5,655 bases of DNA from a bacterium UBP3_UBA3054 (lineage in GTDB: Bacteria; Auribacterota; UBA3054), in assembly GCA_002366995.1 (NCBI GenBank), contig DFCM01000134.1, forward strand, positions 1 through 5,655, in the 5' to 3' direction. Made by a program: the position numbers and the translations under genes. Below are positions 1-5,655 of this stretch, piece by piece (the stretch's first letter is position 1; the number at the start of each line of letters is the position of its first letter). Below the pieces are notes generated by a model. The model did not search any database. It was not told the DNA's origin and saw only the letters and a program-made list of their open reading frames with translations.

Positions 1-2085
1 TTGAAACTTGCCACGCCTTTCTGTGATCACGCAGTATTGCAGCGTGAGGCGGCGGTCCCGGTGTGGGGCAAGGCAACGCCTGGAAGTGAGGTAACTGTGT
101 CGTTCGCCGGACAGTCAGTCTCCACAAAGGCGGATGAGAACGGTGACTGGTCTGTTCAGCTTGCGCCTATGGAGGCTTCCTTTGAAAGCCGGACCATGAC
201 GGTCAGTGAGAAAGGAGGGGACACTAAGACCATCGACGACGTGCTGGTGGGCGAAGTGTGGTTCGCTTCCGGACAGAGCAATATGGAATGCCCCGTCTGG
301 GATCAAGATCCCAGGTTCAGGGACGGCACGGGAAAGTTGGTCATGGCGATGACAAGGAATCCTTATTTGCGCTTCATTAAGGTCAACAGGGCACACAACG
401 CTTATCCGCAGTCTTTCACATCGGCGACCTGGTATCATTTTACGCCGGAGGAATTCGAAGCGCACAAAGAGGCGAATAAAAATGAAAGGTCGCTGTCGGC
501 GGTGGGATTCTATTACGCGCTGCAGTTGTTTTCGAGCCTTCGCGTGCCAATTGGCGTGATAGACGCCAGCTGGGGCGGCACCAACATCGACGCCTGGACG
601 CCGAGAAGCGGTTATGAGAATCATCCTGAGCTGAAAGAGACCGCGGAGTATCCGGTGACCAACAAGTGGGAACCGAGCATGGCCAGAGGCGTGATCTCCT
701 GGTACATGCAGCAGCCGACGGTGTTGTGGAACGGGATGGTGGCGCCGTTCGTGCCTTTCGCGTCTCGTGGGTTCATCTGGTATCAGGGGTGCAACAACGC
801 AGGGGAAGCGGAGATCTACTGCGACAAGATGCACGCTCTCTATGACGGCTGGGCGAAGGAATTCAAGAATCCTGATTTCAAACTGTATTTCGTGCAGCTG
901 GCGCCCTACTGGCAGAGCTTCTATGAACTGGAGCTGGCGCAGGCCAAGTTTGCCCGTGAGGAGAAGAACGCGGCCTTCGTTCCGACCTGCGACGTAGGCA
1001 ACATGCACGACATACATCCCAACAAGAAAGAAATGGTGGCGCGCAGATTGGCGCTGCATGCCCTGAAGGATGTTTACGGCTTCCCTGGCATCGTTTCCGA
1101 AGCGCCTTATCTCACAGACTATGAGATCAAGGACGGAGCGTTTATCCTGACCTTCCAGGAGACCAACACTTGGTACTATTACACCGACGACAACTCCAAG
1201 CCCAAAGGCTTCGAGATCGCCGGCGACGACGGGCGTTATTTCCCGGCGGAAGTAAAGAACGAAGAAGACCGTCACCACGGACGTCTGAAAGGGGAGAAGC
1301 TCATAGTCGCTTCCGCTGAGGTGCCGAACCCCAGGAGCATAAGGTATCTGGCGACCGCGCCTTTCTTCGGTTCTCTTTACAGCGGCGTGTCGGGACTGCC
1401 CGTGCCGCCGTTTGAGGTCGACAACGGCGTGGTCTTGAAGGACGAGGCCAAACTGGGCGACGCGCTCAAGATCCCTGAGCTGGCGGGCTTCAAAGTCGTT
1501 CTGCAGTCCGATCTGCCGGCCAAGGGAAAGTTCACGGAAGAGAATTACTCCGTGAATGAGCTGAAGTCGCTTACGTCCGCTCCCGAGAAAACGGCCTACG
1601 TTATGGAACTGGTGAACAAGAAAGACCAGGTGATGTGGGGCGTCGCCATTATGGATACGCCGGTCATCGATCTCACTTTGTTGGGCGTTCCTATTTACAC
1701 CAACGTAGTCGTGCAGCAGAAGGTGGGGAATCTGACGGTGCGCTCCAACGTTCCGGGTGTTAAGGAAGTGACGGATTCCGAGGGCGGCGTCATCGAGTTC
1801 TGGGAAGGCAACTACACCTCTACTACGAAACTCCCTGACATCGGCGGCTCGAACGACGACTACGACTTCAACGATAAGCCGCTGCCTCTTGACGGGCACT
1901 ACGGATCGATGCAGATCCACGACGCCGCGAACCAGTCGACCGTCATGGCCTACAACGATTTCAACACGCCGGGCGTGACCTGCGACATCGGCATCGGCAA
2001 CAACTCCGGCAAGAACCCGGACTACACGTTCCAATCGAACGCCGGGAAATTCAAAGTGCGCCGCCTCACGATCCTCGTGAAGTAA
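1..2085 (+). CDS. Sialate O-acetylesterase-like SGNH hydrolase with an extra C-terminal domain; 5' end possibly incomplete
   Basis: Predicted carbohydrate esterase that removes O-acetyl groups from sialic acid or related glycans (SASA/SGNH family). Residues 1-80 form the usual N-terminal beta-sandwich (VLQREAAVPVWGKATPG). The hydrolase core spans about 82-360, with nucleophile Ser93 in FASGQSNMECP, the SWGGTNIDAW glycine block (190-199), WYQGCNN (260-266) and the Asp337/His339 pair in HDIHPNK. Residues 370-475 are the family's second beta domain, ending GLPVPPFEVDN. Residues about 482-694 are an additional domain ending KVRRLTILVK. From memory it resembles the C-terminal extension of planctomycete and verrucomicrobial esterases. 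The frame begins with TTG at base 1 and the next Met is residue 57, inside the first domain, so the start is either this TTG or upstream of the window. No signal peptide is visible, so cellular location is open. Family is confident; exact substrate is not, as many members act on xylan or other acetylated sugars. Confidence 0.9.
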   Translation: MKLATPFCDHAVLQREAAVPVWGKATPGSEVTVSFAGQSVSTKADENGDWSVQLAPMEASFESRTMTVSEKGGDTKTIDDVLVGEVWFASGQSNMECPVWDQDPRFRDGTGKLVMAMTRNPYLRFIKVNRAHNAYPQSFTSATWYHFTPEEFEAHKEANKNERSLSAVGFYYALQLFSSLRVPIGVIDASWGGTNIDAWTPRSGYENHPELKETAEYPVTNKWEPSMARGVISWYMQQPTVLWNGMVAPFVPFASRGFIWYQGCNNAGEAEIYCDKMHALYDGWAKEFKNPDFKLYFVQLAPYWQSFYELELAQAKFAREEKNAAFVPTCDVGNMHDIHPNKKEMVARRLALHALKDVYGFPGIVSEAPYLTDYEIKDGAFILTFQETNTWYYYTDDNSKPKGFEIAGDDGRYFPAEVKNEEDRHHGRLKGEKLIVASAEVPNPRSIRYLATAPFFGSLYSGVSGLPVPPFEVDNGVVLKDEAKLGDALKIPELAGFKVVLQSDLPAKGKFTEENYSVNELKSLTSAPEKTAYVMELVNKKDQVMWGVAIMDTPVIDLTLLGVPIYTNVVVQQKVGNLTVRSNVPGVKEVTDSEGGVIEFWEGNYTSTTKLPDIGGSNDDYDFNDKPLPLDGHYGSMQIHDAANQSTVMAYNDFNTPGVTCDIGIGNNSGKNPDYTFQSNAGKFKVRRLTILVK
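1444..2082 (+). other. C-terminal accessory domain of the esterase (residues about 482-694)
   Basis: This segment follows the point where ordinary sialate O-acetylesterases end (GLPVPPFEVDN). It is about 213 residues long and beta-rich in appearance. Notable parts are NVVVQQKVGNLTV (569-581), GGVIEFWEGNY (595-605), an acidic stretch NDDYDFND (618-625), GSMQIHD (635-641) and CDIGIGNNSG (661-670). The acidic stretch could bind a metal ion such as calcium, which is inference. A sugar-binding or jellyroll role is plausible. I recognise the pattern as a recurrent extension in planctomycete/verrucomicrobial proteins but cannot name a curated domain. Confidence 0.55.
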
Positions 2086-2102
2086 GTTTTGCTTGCGCTT
2101 AT

Positions 2103-2138
2103 AAAAAAAGCGGCCCTCGTGGGAGGGCCGCTTTTTTT
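2103..2138. terminator. Bidirectional intrinsic terminator shared by the two convergent genes
   Basis: A perfect 16-bp inverted repeat, arms 2103-2118 and 2123-2138, closes on the 4-base loop GTGG. Each arm combines a 9-bp GC-rich stem (GCGGCCCTC and its complement) with a 7-base A or T tract. On either strand the transcript therefore forms a GC hairpin followed by seven U. It lies 17 bases after the esterase stop codon and 18 bases after the stop codon of the minus-strand gene, as expected for a shared rho-independent terminator. Confidence 0.93.
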
Positions 2139-2156
2139 GTTGTTCGCTTTTTTCGC

Positions 2157-5100
2157 TTACTTGCGTCTGAGGAAGAGAGCTCCCAGAGCGAGCAGGAAGA
2201 GAGCGACGGCCGGTTCGGGCACCGCGGGATCATGGATGATGAGCCTGGCGATGTGGAGGCCGGTCTGCGTCGCGTCGGCGGCGACAGCTTCCGTGAAGGA
2301 GCTGCCTTCGTCGTAAGCGTAGGCGGTGAAGGAGAACTTGTCGATGGCCGTCCAGTCGTATTCGGGATCGGTCGTGTAGGAGACTTCCTTCTCCTCTTCG
2401 CCGAGGGTGACTTTCGTGACCGCGCCGACGTTGATGTCGGTGTCCATGGTGAAGCTGAAGTCGACCCATTCATCGGAGTAGGGTGCCTGGAGCAGGACGT
2501 CGAACTCGCTGTCGTCGTTGACGCAGCAGATGTTGATGGTCTGGCTCTGGTTGTCCTTCACGAGATAGACGGGACGATAGCCGTAGCCGTCGATGGTTCC
2601 GATCCTCACGTAGGCGTTCTTCTCGGCGGCCTCGGCCAGGACGCGGCCCTGCAGGGTGAAGGCGGCCTGGTTCGGAACGGAGGCGGCAAGGGAGGCGGTG
2701 GCGTTGGCGGGGAAGGTCAGGCAGTTCTCGCCGTTGATCTTCTCGATGACCACGCCCTCGGTGCTGCTCCAGCCGGGCTGGCCGTTCAGCTCGCCTTCCT
2801 CAAAGTAGGGAGCCTGGAAGTCGGTGCCGTAGTACCAGCCGCCGACAGCGAAGGAAACGAGGCCGGTCACAGCGCCGGCGAAGTCGGAGTTGACGCCGCG
2901 GTAGGAGTAGATGTAGCGGGCGTAGAAGAAGCCGTCCTGGAGGCCTTCTCTGGTGACCGTGAAGGTCAGGTCTTCCTTGGCCTTAAGGTTCTGCGTGGGT
3001 CTGGTGACGGTCACGAAGTCTGTATAATCCAGCATGGTCACAGTAGCGGTGCACTCGTCGCCGCCGTTGTTGACCACGGTGCCGGTGTAGGTGTCGCGGT
3101 AGGAGACCGCCACGCAGTTGGGCAGAACGGGTTCCGGATTGGAGGAACGGTCGACCAGCGTGATCTCCAGATCGTCGATGCCGAAGTCGGGGATGCCCCA
3201 GCCGTAGATGTAGAAGTCGCCGATCTTCTTGCCGCTCTGTTCCTGAGCGAGCTGTTCGAAGTCGTTGGTCACGCCGTTGATCCAGATGGACTTCATGGTC
3301 ACGACGCCCGTTCTGGCGTCAAGGAGGAAGCCGTAGTCGCACCATTCGCCCTGGGGGAAGGTGCCGGTGGTCAGCTGCATGAAGGAGCCGTTCAGGCGGT
3401 TCAGGTCGACAACGTAATTGCCGTCGCCGAATTTGTCGATGGCGTCGATCATGAAGCCGTTCCTGAAGCCGTGGCACATCTGGCTATCGAAGCTGTTGGC
3501 CTTGGCGCGGCAGTTGAAGCGGATCATGTACTTGTCGGCGTAAGGCGTGGTGTCGGGGACCGCCATGTTCAGGGTGTATTCCGTAATACGGAGATACTGG
3601 GAAATGTCGGTGTCGATTTTGTCCTCCGCAGTTCCGGTCCAACCGGCGTCCTGATCAACGATCGCCTGGCCCGCGGTGTAGAACTCGAAGTCGTTGCCGT
3701 AGAGGACGTGGCCGCTTGCCACGCCGAAGCTGTATTCGCCCTGGCCGCCTTCGCCGGCGTCAACGCGGAAGGTGCCGCGGTAGTATTCCTCGCCCATTTC
3801 CTTGCGGTCAAAGACGAGCTTCACCTCGGCGGTGCTTTCGCAGGAGCCTTCGCCGCCCTCGACGGTGCACCAGTAGTAATCGTCCGCCAGGGTCACGTTG
3901 TAGTTGAGGGTTCCGCCGCCGCGGTTGATGATCTTGATGACGGACTCGTTGTCCTCGAGGCCGATGTTGCCGTTGTATTCCAGGTCCAGTTCGGGCTTGG
4001 CTTCTTTTTCCACCAGTTCGATCTGGAGGTCGTCGATATAGATGTCGGGATTTCCCCAGCCCCTGAAGAAGAGGGAGGGCCCGAGTTCGCCCTGGCCGGA
4101 ATCGCCGTCATTCTTGGGAATGTTGAATTCATCTGTCACGCCGTTGACGGTCATGGATCTCAGGCGGTACGAGCCCGGGGTGACGTCCATAACGAAGCTG
4201 TAGTCGGCCCACTGCTGCAGCGGGAAGTAGCCCGTGGTGTAGCAGTGATCGACTGTCCAGAAACGGTGGCAGTCGACGACGTAGCCTTCGCGGGAGGCGG
4301 GATGGATGGCGTCGAAGCCGAAAGTCCCGGTAAAGCCGTGCCAGACCTGGGATTCCTCGAAGACCTTCATGCGGCAGGAGAACTTCACGTAGTAGTTGGT
4401 CGTATACGGCGTGGTGTCCGGGATGGAATTGTAAGAGATGGGCTTGAGAGAGTCGCCCTCGGGAGCGTAGAAGCGCATGCAAAGGTTGCCGCTGTCCTCG
4501 ACCACATAGTGCGGGCCGGTGCTCTGCCAGAGGGTGTCCTGGCTGGCCACGGTCTCGCCGGGCGTCAGGCCTTCGAAGTCGTAGTTGAAGAGGACCATGC
4601 CGGAAGCGACGCCCACGTAAACGGTCACCGTGCCGGCTTCGCCGCCGTCGATGGTGACGGGGACGTGGTAGTACTGGTTGCCCATGGCGCTGCGGTCGAC
4701 TTTGAATTTAACCACGGCGGAACCTTCGCAGGTGCCTTCCGCGTCTTCCAGGGAAACGAAACCGTAGCCGTCGGGGACGGTGGCCTTGTATTCGAAGGTG
4801 CCGGCGCCCTTGTTGACGATCGTGATGGTGGTCTCGTCGGTGTTGAGGTCAAGGTTGCCGTTGACCACGGCGGCCGTGATGGGCTCGCCTTCTTTCAGGA
4901 CTTTGGTCAGCTTGAAGTCGTCAAGATAGAATTCGGGGCTGCCCCAGCCGCCGAAGAAGAGACGGCTGCCGATGGAGCCGCTGCCGGAATGCGTGACGCC
5001 GATGTCGAACTCGTTGGTGACGCCGTTGACCACCATATTTTTCAGGCGGTAGGCGGCGGGAGTGATCTCCATCAGGAAACTGTATTCGGCCCACTCTTCG

Positions 5101-5549
5101 TGGGGGAAACGGCCGTCCGTGAAGAGCAGGGAGCCGTAGGATCGGTCGCAGTCCACGCCGTAGCCGTCGCCATGCTTGTTGATCATGTCGAACATGAAGT
5201 AATCCTCAGGATCGCGGAAGCCGTGCATGACCTGGGATTCCTTGAAGAGTTTCAGCTTGCAGGAGAAGCGGATGTAGTAGCGTCCGCAGTAGGGGGTGGT
5301 GTCGGGGATCTTGATGTAGCTCAGACCCTTCAAGCCGGCTCCGTCATCATAGAATCTGACGCACTTGTTGCCGTTGTCGTCTATGATGCAGTGGGGACCG
5401 GTGGTTTTCCATTCGTTGGTGTACTCGGACAATAGGGCGCCTACGGTGTAGGACTCAAAGTCCGTGGTCCAGATGACTTCCTCTTCAGCTTTGGCGACCA
5501 TGTTGAACATGACCGCGGCCGCGAGGAGAAGCAGGAATAAACGTTTCAT
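2157..5549 (-). CDS. Large secreted PEP-CTERM protein with three tandem beta-sandwich/Ig-like units
   Basis: A 1130-residue exported protein of unrecognised family. Met1 is supported by a Shine-Dalgarno site and an immediate signal peptide (about 1-21, probable cleavage after AKA). Three tandem units follow: 25-318, 319-614 and 615-904. Each opens with a D-F-E motif and carries [IV]PDTTPY, SQ..HGF, an aromatic-V-D motif, G.FP...W..Y.F, NGVT.[ED]F and GWG.P.....DD, then an Ig/BACON-like module of about 85-90 residues. The beta-rich pattern resembles LamG/concanavalin-type sandwiches, though no curated domain can be assigned by eye. A fourth, degenerate sandwich (905-1107) precedes a PEP-CTERM signal (1110-1130). 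The product should be exported by Sec and processed by an exosortase encoded elsewhere, ending in the envelope, surface or matrix. No catalytic motif is visible; glycan binding or adhesion is the likeliest role, by inference. It is convergent with the esterase and shares its terminator. Confidence 0.93.
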   Translation of the reverse strand: MKRLFLLLLAAAVMFNMVAKAEEEVIWTTDFESYTVGALLSEYTNEWKTTGPHCIIDDNGNKCVRFYDDGAGLKGLSYIKIPDTTPYCGRYYIRFSCKLKLFKESQVMHGFRDPEDYFMFDMINKHGDGYGVDCDRSYGSLLFTDGRFPHEEWAEYSFLMEITPAAYRLKNMVVNGVTNEFDIGVTHSGSGSIGSRLFFGGWGSPEFYLDDFKLTKVLKEGEPITAAVVNGNLDLNTDETTITIVNKGAGTFEYKATVPDGYGFVSLEDAEGTCEGSAVVKFKVDRSAMGNQYYHVPVTIDGGEAGTVTVYVGVASGMVLFNYDFEGLTPGETVASQDTLWQSTGPHYVVEDSGNLCMRFYAPEGDSLKPISYNSIPDTTPYTTNYYVKFSCRMKVFEESQVWHGFTGTFGFDAIHPASREGYVVDCHRFWTVDHCYTTGYFPLQQWADYSFVMDVTPGSYRLRSMTVNGVTDEFNIPKNDGDSGQGELGPSLFFRGWGNPDIYIDDLQIELVEKEAKPELDLEYNGNIGLEDNESVIKIINRGGGTLNYNVTLADDYYWCTVEGGEGSCESTAEVKLVFDRKEMGEEYYRGTFRVDAGEGGQGEYSFGVASGHVLYGNDFEFYTAGQAIVDQDAGWTGTAEDKIDTDISQYLRITEYTLNMAVPDTTPYADKYMIRFNCRAKANSFDSQMCHGFRNGFMIDAIDKFGDGNYVVDLNRLNGSFMQLTTGTFPQGEWCDYGFLLDARTGVVTMKSIWINGVTNDFEQLAQEQSGKKIGDFYIYGWGIPDFGIDDLEITLVDRSSNPEPVLPNCVAVSYRDTYTGTVVNNGGDECTATVTMLDYTDFVTVTRPTQNLKAKEDLTFTVTREGLQDGFFYARYIYSYRGVNSDFAGAVTGLVSFAVGGWYYGTDFQAPYFEEGELNGQPGWSSTEGVVIEKINGENCLTFPANATASLAASVPNQAAFTLQGRVLAEAAEKNAYVRIGTIDGYGYRPVYLVKDNQSQTINICCVNDDSEFDVLLQAPYSDEWVDFSFTMDTDINVGAVTKVTLGEEEKEVSYTTDPEYDWTAIDKFSFTAYAYDEGSSFTEAVAADATQTGLHIARLIIHDPAVPEPAVALFLLALGALFLRRK
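2160..2222 (-). other. PEP-CTERM sorting signal (residues 1110-1130)
   Basis: The last 21 residues consist of VPEP, a hydrophobic segment AVALFLLALGALFL and the basic end RRK. This is the classic tripartite PEP-CTERM layout recognised by exosortase/archaeosortase-family transpeptidases, which remove the tail after export. No exosortase gene is in the window, which is normal because it is usually encoded elsewhere. Confidence 0.93.
2229..2837 (-). repeat. Degenerate fourth beta-sandwich module (residues 905-1107)
   Basis: It starts in register with the other units (GTDFQ at 908-912, then GQPGW) and keeps a trace of the PDTTPY landmark as VPNQAAF (958-964), plus EWVDFSFTMD (1027-1036) matching the EWAEYSFLM strand. 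The HGF, NGVT and GWG.P...DD landmarks are absent or unrecognisable, and no Ig-like part follows. It is either a decayed repeat or a related sandwich with a different ligand. Confidence 0.55.
2838..3707 (-). repeat. Tandem protein unit 3 (residues 615-904)
   Basis: A 290-residue unit, more diverged than the first two. It keeps NDFE (619-622), VPDTTPY (664-670), SQMCHGF (689-695), NGVTNDF (758-764) and GWGIPDFGIDD (783-793), but has lost the TGPH segment and the cysteine of the VDC motif (here VDLNR). Its Ig-like part (about 812-903) keeps only the general pattern (VVNNGG, then a Y-rich strand) and may be a different Ig subtype. Confidence 0.75.
3708..4595 (-). repeat. Tandem protein unit 2 (residues 319-614)
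   Basis: A 296-residue unit with all the unit 1 landmarks in the same order: DFE 324-326, IPDTTPY 376-382, SQVWHGF 400-406, VDCHR 425-429, NGVTDEF 469-475 and GWGNPDIYIDD 497-507. The Ig/BACON-like part (about 523-613) has IINRGGGTLNY and cysteines at 561 and 570; C570 matches C274 of unit 1. It ends GVASG, exactly as unit 1 does. Confidence 0.85.
4596..5477 (-). repeat. Tandem protein unit 1 (residues 25-318)
   Basis: A 294-residue unit. The beta-sandwich part (25-217) has DFE at 30-32, IPDTTPY at 81-87, SQVMHGF at 105-111, VDCDR at 132-136, NGVTNEF at 175-181 and GWGSPEFYLDD at 201-211. The Ig/BACON-like part (about 228-316) has IVNKGAGTFEY and a cysteine at 274. By eye roughly 40-50 percent of sandwich positions match unit 2, so this is an old duplication rather than a recent one. 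Confidence 0.85.
5487..5549 (-). other. Sec signal peptide (residues 1-21)
   Basis: The N-terminus has two basic residues (K2, R3), a hydrophobic core LFLLLLAAAVMF, and a small-residue AKA ending at residue 21, before an acidic EEE start to the mature chain. This is a standard signal peptidase I pattern with no lipobox cysteine, so the protein is not a lipoprotein. Confidence 0.9.
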
Positions 5550-5554
5550 GTGTT

Positions 5555-5559
5555 TCTCC
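5555..5559 (-). promoter_or_regulatory. Ribosome binding site of the PEP-CTERM protein gene
   Basis: On the minus strand GGAGA is followed by five bases (AACAC) and then ATG. The spacing and match to anti-Shine-Dalgarno are good, which fixes the start at 5549. Confidence 0.85.
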
Positions 5560-5588
5560 GGTTGGTTGTTATTTTATGATCCTATATC

Positions 5589-5617
5589 ATTATATTAAAA
5601 TGGCGTGTTTTTTTGGG
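5589..5617 (-). promoter_or_regulatory. Candidate promoter with perfect TATAAT -10 box
   Basis: TATAAT reads on the minus strand at 5594-5589, predicting a transcript start near 5582 and a leader of about 33 bases. No TTGACA-like -35 is seen at the usual distance (CCCAAA at 5617-5612). Just upstream are T-runs on the plus strand (A-tracts on the coding strand) at 5608-5614, 5621-5626 and 5633-5636, which could act as an UP element or bend the DNA. The -10 match may be chance in an AT-rich leader. Confidence 0.5.
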
Positions 5618-5655
5618 GCATTTTTTAAAGTGTTTTCCGCTGTGCGGTTTAGGGC

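Noticed and set aside
115..2034. 639-codon open frame on the minus strand opposite the esterase
   Set aside because: In-register shadow of a clear esterase. The product is rich in R, H and V with no recognisable domain and arises from codon bias.
2103..2138. Perfect inverted repeat considered as an insertion-sequence end or attachment site
   Set aside because: The A-tract/GC-stem/T-tract layout between two convergent stop codons is fully explained by a bidirectional terminator, and there is no transposase or target duplication.
2089..2473. Small open frames crossing the intergenic terminator on either strand
   Set aside because: They run through the terminator hairpin and overlap the end of the PEP-CTERM gene, with no ribosome binding evidence or protein features.
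3569..4482. Shorter open frames (80-117 codons) within the PEP-CTERM gene in other frames
   Set aside because: Their products are low-complexity S/T/P/R-rich strings typical of frame-shifted GC-rich coding DNA, and they lie entirely inside a well-supported gene.
2232..5435. 1067-codon open frame on the plus strand opposite the PEP-CTERM gene
   Set aside because: It is in register with the real codons and its product is a monotonous V/G/A/D-rich sequence with no domain, signal peptide or plausible start. The opposite strand has a signal peptide, tandem modules and a sorting signal.
2838..5477. Tandem repeats considered as a recent DNA-level duplication or assembly artefact
   Set aside because: The units are clearly diverged in protein sequence and only short stretches are similar at the DNA level, so they are old, independently evolving repeats.

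Overview
The window holds two convergent protein-coding genes that meet at a shared hairpin terminator. A 1.9-2.1 kb plus-strand gene encodes a sialate O-acetylesterase-type SGNH hydrolase. A 3.4 kb minus-strand gene encodes a large secreted repeat protein with a C-terminal PEP-CTERM sorting signal. The DNA is moderately GC-rich with GC-biased third codon positions. A PEP-CTERM tail, Shine-Dalgarno initiation and this type of carbohydrate esterase together point to a Gram-negative bacterium. My best guess is the Planctomycetota-Verrucomicrobiota-Lentisphaerota-Kiritimatiellota group, for example a gut or sediment glycan degrader. That is inference from family knowledge, not proof.

Layout: 1-2085 (+) is the esterase. 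Its true start may lie to the left of the window, because the frame is open at base 1, where it begins with TTG. Bases 2086-2156 are the intergenic gap, with a perfect 16-bp inverted repeat (2103-2138) placed to terminate both genes. Bases 2157-5549 (-) are the repeat protein: signal peptide, three roughly 290-296-residue units (each a lectin-like beta-sandwich module followed by an Ig/BACON-like module), a fourth degenerate beta-sandwich module, then the PEP-CTERM tail. Bases 5550-5655 are its AT-rich leader, with a good ribosome binding site, a perfect TATAAT -10 box, and T-tracts at roughly helical spacing.

How they may work together: the esterase would remove O-acetyl groups from sialic acids or other glycans. 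The repeat protein looks like an exported, surface-retained protein whose modules have the look of glycan-binding or adhesive beta-sandwiches. A shared role in glycan use is plausible, but the genes are convergent and so not co-transcribed, and the link is inference only. I found no RNA gene, mobile element, CRISPR array or integration site. The most unusual item is the regular tandem-module architecture of the minus-strand protein, whose family I do not recognise.
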